Shown here: positions 60,195 through 64,000 of the stretch, in pieces
How the letters are laid out: each line of letters starts with the position of its first letter
Numbering within the stretch: the stretch's first letter is position 1
Assembly (NCBI RefSeq): GCF_002101555.1
Contig: NZ_LQOL01000052.1
Location: forward strand, 372,001-436,000
Length of the DNA stretch: 64,000 nt
Direction: 5' to 3'
Source of the DNA: Mycolicibacterium canariasense
GTDB lineage: Bacteria; Actinomycetota; Actinomycetes; Mycobacteriales; Mycobacteriaceae
Made by a program: the position numbers and the translations under genes
The notes under the pieces: model-generated
The model's input: the letters and a program-made list of their open reading frames with translations, nothing else
The model's database searches: none
Told to the model about the DNA's origin: nothing

Positions 60195-61094
60195 GTGACC
60201 ACCACCGGAATCGACGTCAGCGCACGCCTGGGCACCGTGCTGACTGCCATGGTGACGCCGTTCGGCCCGGACGGCTCGCTTGATCTGGGTGGTGCGAAGA
60301 AGGTAGCCAAGCATCTCGTCGACTCCGGGTGTGACGGCCTGGTGATCTCCGGCACCACCGGAGAGTCGCCCACCACCACCGACGACGAGAAGATCGCGCT
60401 GCTGGAGGCCGTGCTGGACGAGGTTGGCGACCGGGCGCGGATCATCGCCGGTGCCGGCACCTACGACACCGCCCACAGCGTGCACCTGGCCAAGGCCAGC
60501 GCCGCGGCCGGCGCGCACGGCCTACTGGTGGTCACCCCGTACTACTCGCGGCCCACCCAGCGCGGGCTGGTGGCCCACTTCACCGCCGTCGCCGACGCCA
60601 CCGACCTGCCGGTCGTGCTCTACGACATCCCGCCGCGCTCGGTGGTCCCCATCGAATGGGACACCATCCGCACCCTGTCGGCGCACCCGAACATCGTCGC
60701 GATCAAGGATGCCAAGGGCGACCTGCACGGTGGCGGGCAGATCATCGCCGACACCGGCATCGCCTACTACTCCGGCGATGACGCACTGAACCTGCCCTGG
60801 CTGGCGATGGGCGCCGTCGGATTCATCAGCGTGTGGGGCCACGTCGCCGCCACCCATCTGCGAGAAATGTTGTCGGCCTTCAATTCCGGCGATATCGCCA
60901 CCGCACGCAAGATCAATGCCGGGCTCGGCCCGCTGAGTGCCGCCCAGTCCCGGCTGGGCGGGGTGACCATGGCCAAGGAAGGGCTGCGCCTGCTGGGTAT
61001 CGACGCCGGCGACCCGCGTCTGCCGCAGATACCCGCCGACGCCGCCGAGATCGAGCAGCTGGCCGCCGACCTGCGCGCCGCCGGCGTCTTGTGA
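60195..61094 (+). CDS. dapA: 4-hydroxy-tetrahydrodipicolinate synthase
   Basis: DapA condenses pyruvate with aspartate semialdehyde at the start of the lysine/diaminopimelate branch. LGTVLTAMVTPFGPDGSLD, GTTGESPTTTDDEK, LYDIPPRSVVPIEW (catalytic Tyr) and the Schiff-base Lys171 in VAIKDAKGD are all present. The length is 299 residues. Its stop overlaps the RNase J start by one base (TGATG). Confidence 0.97.
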   Translation: MTTTGIDVSARLGTVLTAMVTPFGPDGSLDLGGAKKVAKHLVDSGCDGLVISGTTGESPTTTDDEKIALLEAVLDEVGDRARIIAGAGTYDTAHSVHLAKASAAAGAHGLLVVTPYYSRPTQRGLVAHFTAVADATDLPVVLYDIPPRSVVPIEWDTIRTLSAHPNIVAIKDAKGDLHGGGQIIADTGIAYYSGDDALNLPWLAMGAVGFISVWGHVAATHLREMLSAFNSGDIATARKINAGLGPLSAAQSRLGGVTMAKEGLRLLGIDAGDPRLPQIPADAAEIEQLAADLRAAGVL

Positions 61095-62770
61095 TGCCTG
61101 CTGACCTCGCTCCGCCGGGCCCGCTGGCCCCAGGTGCGCTACGGGTCACCGCGCTCGGCGGTATCAGCGAAATCGGCCGCAACATGACTGTTTTCGAGCA
61201 CCTGGGCCGGCTGCTCATCATCGATTGCGGCGTGCTGTTCCCCGGTCACGACGAGCCGGGCGTCGACCTCATCCTGCCCGATCTGCGGCACATCGAACAC
61301 CGCCTCGACGATATCGAGGCCCTGGTACTCACCCACGCCCACGAGGACCACATCGGCGCCATCCCGCACCTGCTCAAGCTGCGCGCCGACATCCCGGTGG
61401 TGGGATCACGATTCACCCTGGCGCTGGTGGCCGAGAAGTGCCGAGAGCACCGCATCAAGCCGAAGTTCGTGCAGGTGGCCGAGGGGCAGCGCAGCAGTCA
61501 CGGCGTGTTCGAATGTCAGTACTTCGCCGTGAACCATTCCATCCCTGATGCCCTGGCGATCGCCGTGCACACCGGTGCGGGCACGGTGCTGCACACCGGC
61601 GATATCAAGCTGGACCAGCTCCCGCCGGACGGCCGGCCCACCGACTTGCCCGGCATGTCGCGGCTCGGCGACGCCGGGGTGGACCTGTTCCTCTGCGATT
61701 CCACCAATTCCGAGCATCCTGGGGTGAGTCCGTCCGAGAGCGAGGTCGGTCCGACCCTGCACCGGCTGATCCGCGGCGCCGAAGGCCGGGTGATCGTGGC
61801 CTGTTTCGCCTCCAATGTCGACCGGGTGCAACAGATCATCGACGCCGCGGTGGCGCTGGGCCGCAAGGTGTCCTTCGTCGGCCGGTCCATGGTCCGCAAC
61901 ATGGGCATCGCCAGAGAACTCGGCTTTCTGCGGGTCAACGACGACGACGTGCTGGACATCGCCGCGGCGGAGATGATGCCCGCCGACCGGGTGGTGCTGA
62001 TCACGACGGGCACCCAGGGCGAGCCGATGGCTGCGCTGTCCCGGATGTCGCGCGGTGAGCACCGCAGCATCACGTTGACCGACGGGGATCTCATCATCCT
62101 GTCCTCCTCGCTGATCCCCGGCAATGAGGAGGCGGTGTTCGGCGTCATCGACGAGCTGTCCAAGATCGGTGCCCGCGTCGTCACCAATGCCCAAGCGCGC
62201 GTCCATGTTTCGGGCCACGCCTACGCAGGTGAGCTGCTGTTCCTGTACAACGGGGTGCGGCCGCGCAATGTGATGCCGGTGCACGGCACCTGGCGGCACC
62301 TGCGCGCGAACGCCGCGCTGGCCGTGCGCACCGGGGTGCCGCCGGAGAACATCATGCTCGCCGAGAACGGGGTGAGCGTCGACCTGGTCAACGGTGTCGC
62401 CTCCATCGCGGGTGCGGTACCGGTCGGCAAGATGTTCGTCGACGGGCTGATCACCGGTGATGTCGGCGAATCCACGCTCGGTGAAAGGCTCACGCTGTCT
62501 TCGGGATTCGTGGCCGTCACCGTCGTGGTGCGACGGGGTACCGGCAAGCCGGCCGGACCCGCGCATCTGCACTCCCGGGGCTTCTCCGAAGATCCGAAGG
62601 CGCTGGAACCGGTCGCCCTCAAGGTCGAGGCGGAGTTGGAACGTCTTGCCGCAGAACAGGTCACCGACACCACCCGGATCGCTCAGGCGGTGCGCCGCAC
62701 CGTGGGCAAGTGGGTGGGGGAGACCTACCGACGGCAGCCGATGATCGTGCCGACGGTCATCGAGATCTAA
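61094..62770 (+). CDS. rnj: Ribonuclease J
   Basis: RNase J is a metallo-beta-lactamase/beta-CASP endo- and 5'-3' exoribonuclease, matching Rv2752c. The zinc motif THAHEDHIGAIPH (His81, His83, Asp85, His86) is followed by a beta-CASP domain. Further conserved parts are CDSTNSEHPGVSPSE and FASNVDRVQQIID, then the His in VHVSGHAYAGEL. The 558-residue length is typical. It forms an operon with dapA. Its stop overlaps the convergent methyltransferase stop. Confidence 0.96.
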   Translation: MPADLAPPGPLAPGALRVTALGGISEIGRNMTVFEHLGRLLIIDCGVLFPGHDEPGVDLILPDLRHIEHRLDDIEALVLTHAHEDHIGAIPHLLKLRADIPVVGSRFTLALVAEKCREHRIKPKFVQVAEGQRSSHGVFECQYFAVNHSIPDALAIAVHTGAGTVLHTGDIKLDQLPPDGRPTDLPGMSRLGDAGVDLFLCDSTNSEHPGVSPSESEVGPTLHRLIRGAEGRVIVACFASNVDRVQQIIDAAVALGRKVSFVGRSMVRNMGIARELGFLRVNDDDVLDIAAAEMMPADRVVLITTGTQGEPMAALSRMSRGEHRSITLTDGDLIILSSSLIPGNEEAVFGVIDELSKIGARVVTNAQARVHVSGHAYAGELLFLYNGVRPRNVMPVHGTWRHLRANAALAVRTGVPPENIMLAENGVSVDLVNGVASIAGAVPVGKMFVDGLITGDVGESTLGERLTLSSGFVAVTVVVRRGTGKPAGPAHLHSRGFSEDPKALEPVALKVEAELERLAAEQVTDTTRIAQAVRRTVGKWVGETYRRQPMIVPTVIEI

Positions 62771-63648
62771 TCACGCACGCGCTCGGCCACGGCGGACCAT
62801 TCGATGGGCGACGCAGACAGGGCGCGCCCGGTGGGCCGGATGTAGGTGTCGCGGTAGTAGCTCGGGCCGGCTTGTTCCAGTAGCCGCCACCCGTACCCCG
62901 TCAGCACCTCCTCGACCTGTTCGGGGACGAAACCCGACTTCCACACCTGCCGGCGCTGGCGGAAGCGCCGGTACAGCGAGCGCGAGCCGTACAGGTTGGT
63001 GCCGTCGATGAAATCCTGTCGCACATAGGTGAAGATCAACCGGCTGCCGGGCGCGACGGCGCGCAACTGTTGGAAGGTGGCGTGCAGTGCCGCGGGGGTG
63101 AGGTACTGGGTGACTCCCTCCCAGATGAACAGGGTGCGGCCGGTGTCGCGAAACCCGTTGTCGGCCAACGCGGCCATCACATCGTCCTGTTCGAAGTCCA
63201 CGCTCACCAGGCGCACCGATGCCGGCACCGCGCCGAGGACGCGTTGTACCGTCGCGGTTTTGCGGTCGATGTTGATCTGCTGGTCCACCTCGTAGACCGG
63301 CAGGTCGCTGTACCGGGCGATCCGGTAGGGCCGCGTGTCCAACCCGGAACCGAGGATGACGATGGCGTCGAACTCGGTGACCGGATCGGAAACCCGTTCG
63401 TCGATATAGCGTTTCCGGCACACGATGCCCGTCCACATGCCCGGCGCCGACCGGTCCGAGGCGGCCAGCAGCGCGCGTCGCAGCGGGCCGACACTCGTCA
63501 ACCGCACGAGCGTACGCAACCCGCCGGGCAGGAAAGCGGCGGCCAGGTCGTCGTCGACCAACCGGCGCTGCGCCGGCTCGTGATGCTCGACGGCCGACAG
63601 CACCATCGGTCCGAAAGCCGTCTGTGCCTCCGGATTCGCTGCCCCCAT
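62767..63648 (-). CDS. SAM-dependent methyltransferase (LCMT-like, class I)
   Basis: The 293-residue protein belongs to the leucine-carboxyl-methyltransferase-like group common in mycobacteria. VILGSGLDTRPYRI (SAM site, near residue 97), VYEVDQQ, VSVDFEQDD and FIWEGVTQYLTP are the usual motifs. The substrate is unknown. It corresponds in position to Rv2751. The SDR gene begins upstream (16 bases between), so the two share an operon. Confidence 0.87.
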   Translation of the reverse strand: MGAANPEAQTAFGPMVLSAVEHHEPAQRRLVDDDLAAAFLPGGLRTLVRLTSVGPLRRALLAASDRSAPGMWTGIVCRKRYIDERVSDPVTEFDAIVILGSGLDTRPYRIARYSDLPVYEVDQQINIDRKTATVQRVLGAVPASVRLVSVDFEQDDVMAALADNGFRDTGRTLFIWEGVTQYLTPAALHATFQQLRAVAPGSRLIFTYVRQDFIDGTNLYGSRSLYRRFRQRRQVWKSGFVPEQVEEVLTGYGWRLLEQAGPSYYRDTYIRPTGRALSASPIEWSAVAERVRD

Positions 63649-63664
63649 CGGTCCCCCTCCGTGC

Positions 63665-64000
63665 TTACCGCTTGTTCACGTACCCCGCATCCACCGGCAA
63701 CGCCACCCCGGTGACGTACCGCGCCGCGTCGGACACCAACCAGTACACCGCATTGGCGATGTCTTCGGGCTCCAGTGTCTGTACCGGCAGCGCGTTGCTC
63801 ATATCGGGACCACGGAAGTCTTGCTGCGCCATGCCTTCCAGCCAGGACCGGGTGAATTCGTTGTCGATCATCGGCGTGTTCACCCCGGCGGGGTGCACCG
63901 AGTTCACCCGGATGTTGAACTGTGCCAGAAAGTTGGCGTACACCCGCATCAGGCCCACGATGCCGTGCTTGGCGGCGGCGTAGCCCACCGACCCGCCGAT
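63665..64000 (-). CDS. SDR-family oxidoreductase, truncated by the window edge
   Basis: Only the C-terminal 111 residues are inside the window; the gene's start lies beyond 64000. The catalytic YAAAK is at the edge (GYAAAKHGIVGLMRVYANFLAQFNIRVNSVHPAGVNTPM), and the end DAARYVTGVALPVDAGYVNKR is typical of classical or mycofactocin-linked SDRs. Position and orientation match Rv2750. The cofactor-binding N-terminus is not visible. Confidence 0.85.
   Translation of the reverse strand: MGGSVGYAAAKHGIVGLMRVYANFLAQFNIRVNSVHPAGVNTPMIDNEFTRSWLEGMAQQDFRGPDMSNALPVQTLEPEDIANAVYWLVSDAARYVTGVALPVDAGYVNKR

Noticed and set aside
1..64000. tRNA genes, rRNA genes, CRISPR arrays, IS elements, phage attachment sites
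   Set aside because: No tRNA-like clover-leaf ends, no spaced direct-repeat array, and no transposase or integrase frame was found. The only tandem repeats are the two in-frame 18-bp coding repeats.

Overview
The window is very GC-rich, uses GTG starts freely and encodes a gene order that matches the Mycobacterium tuberculosis segment from cobO (Rv2849c) to Rv2750, read in the opposite orientation. The pepR - class A beta-lactamase - ald/aldR order and the extra catabolic operon fit a rapidly growing Mycolicibacterium (M. smegmatis-like) better than M. tuberculosis. These synteny statements come from memory of those genomes; no search was run. No rRNA, tRNA, CRISPR array, insertion sequence or prophage was seen.

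Layout. 1-3.3 kb: cobO, cobB, cysG (corrinoid/siroheme). 3.3-8.5 kb: two EfpA-type MFS exporters flanking a membrane-anchored esterase, then a DCoH-like/VOC fusion. 8.5-19.2 kb: proS, two convergent envelope-type genes, then the translation/RNA operon rimP-nusA-ylxR-infB-rbfA-cnpB-dinF. 19.2-27.1 kb (minus strand): a self-contained carbohydrate import and catabolism operon (binding protein, zinc dehydrogenase, FGGY kinase, SorC-type regulator, ATPase, permease, DERA aldolase) with a readable promoter and operator candidates. 27.1-35.4 kb: echA, DUF2277, DUF1802, a DUF3558-like protein, pptH-pptT-truB, an SRPBCC protein, mntR, ribF, rpsO, lppU. 35.7-45.4 kb: pnp, pepR, beta-lactamase, ald/aldR, an epimerase, a META lipoprotein and the dapB cluster. 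45.4-52.1 kb: accessory genes (DUF1254-like protein, broken SDR remnant, P450, UbiB-like kinase, TetR regulator, CitE-like lyase, dienelactone hydrolase). 52.1-54.6 kb: thyA, dfrA and a YcaQ-like glycosylase. 54.7-60.1 kb: a variable island (APC permease, iminopeptidase, GntR regulator, SOS-controlled DUF222/HNH protein, deaminase). 60.2-64 kb: dapA, rnj, a SAM methyltransferase and a truncated SDR.

How the genes work together. The core genes serve translation initiation, RNA decay, one-carbon metabolism, the lysine/diaminopimelate branch and phosphopantetheine handling. The accessory genes are mostly regulator-plus-operon modules. The main leads are the 19-27 kb catabolic operon, a perfect SOS box lying over the start of the HNH gene, a perfect 9-bp inverted-repeat operator for the GntR gene, a leaderless 9-codon upstream ORF coupled to the esterase, and the absence of thyX from its usual place before dapA. 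Many genes show a TANNNT hexamer 5-8 bases before the start codon, the signature of leaderless mycobacterial transcripts; several start choices here rest on it.
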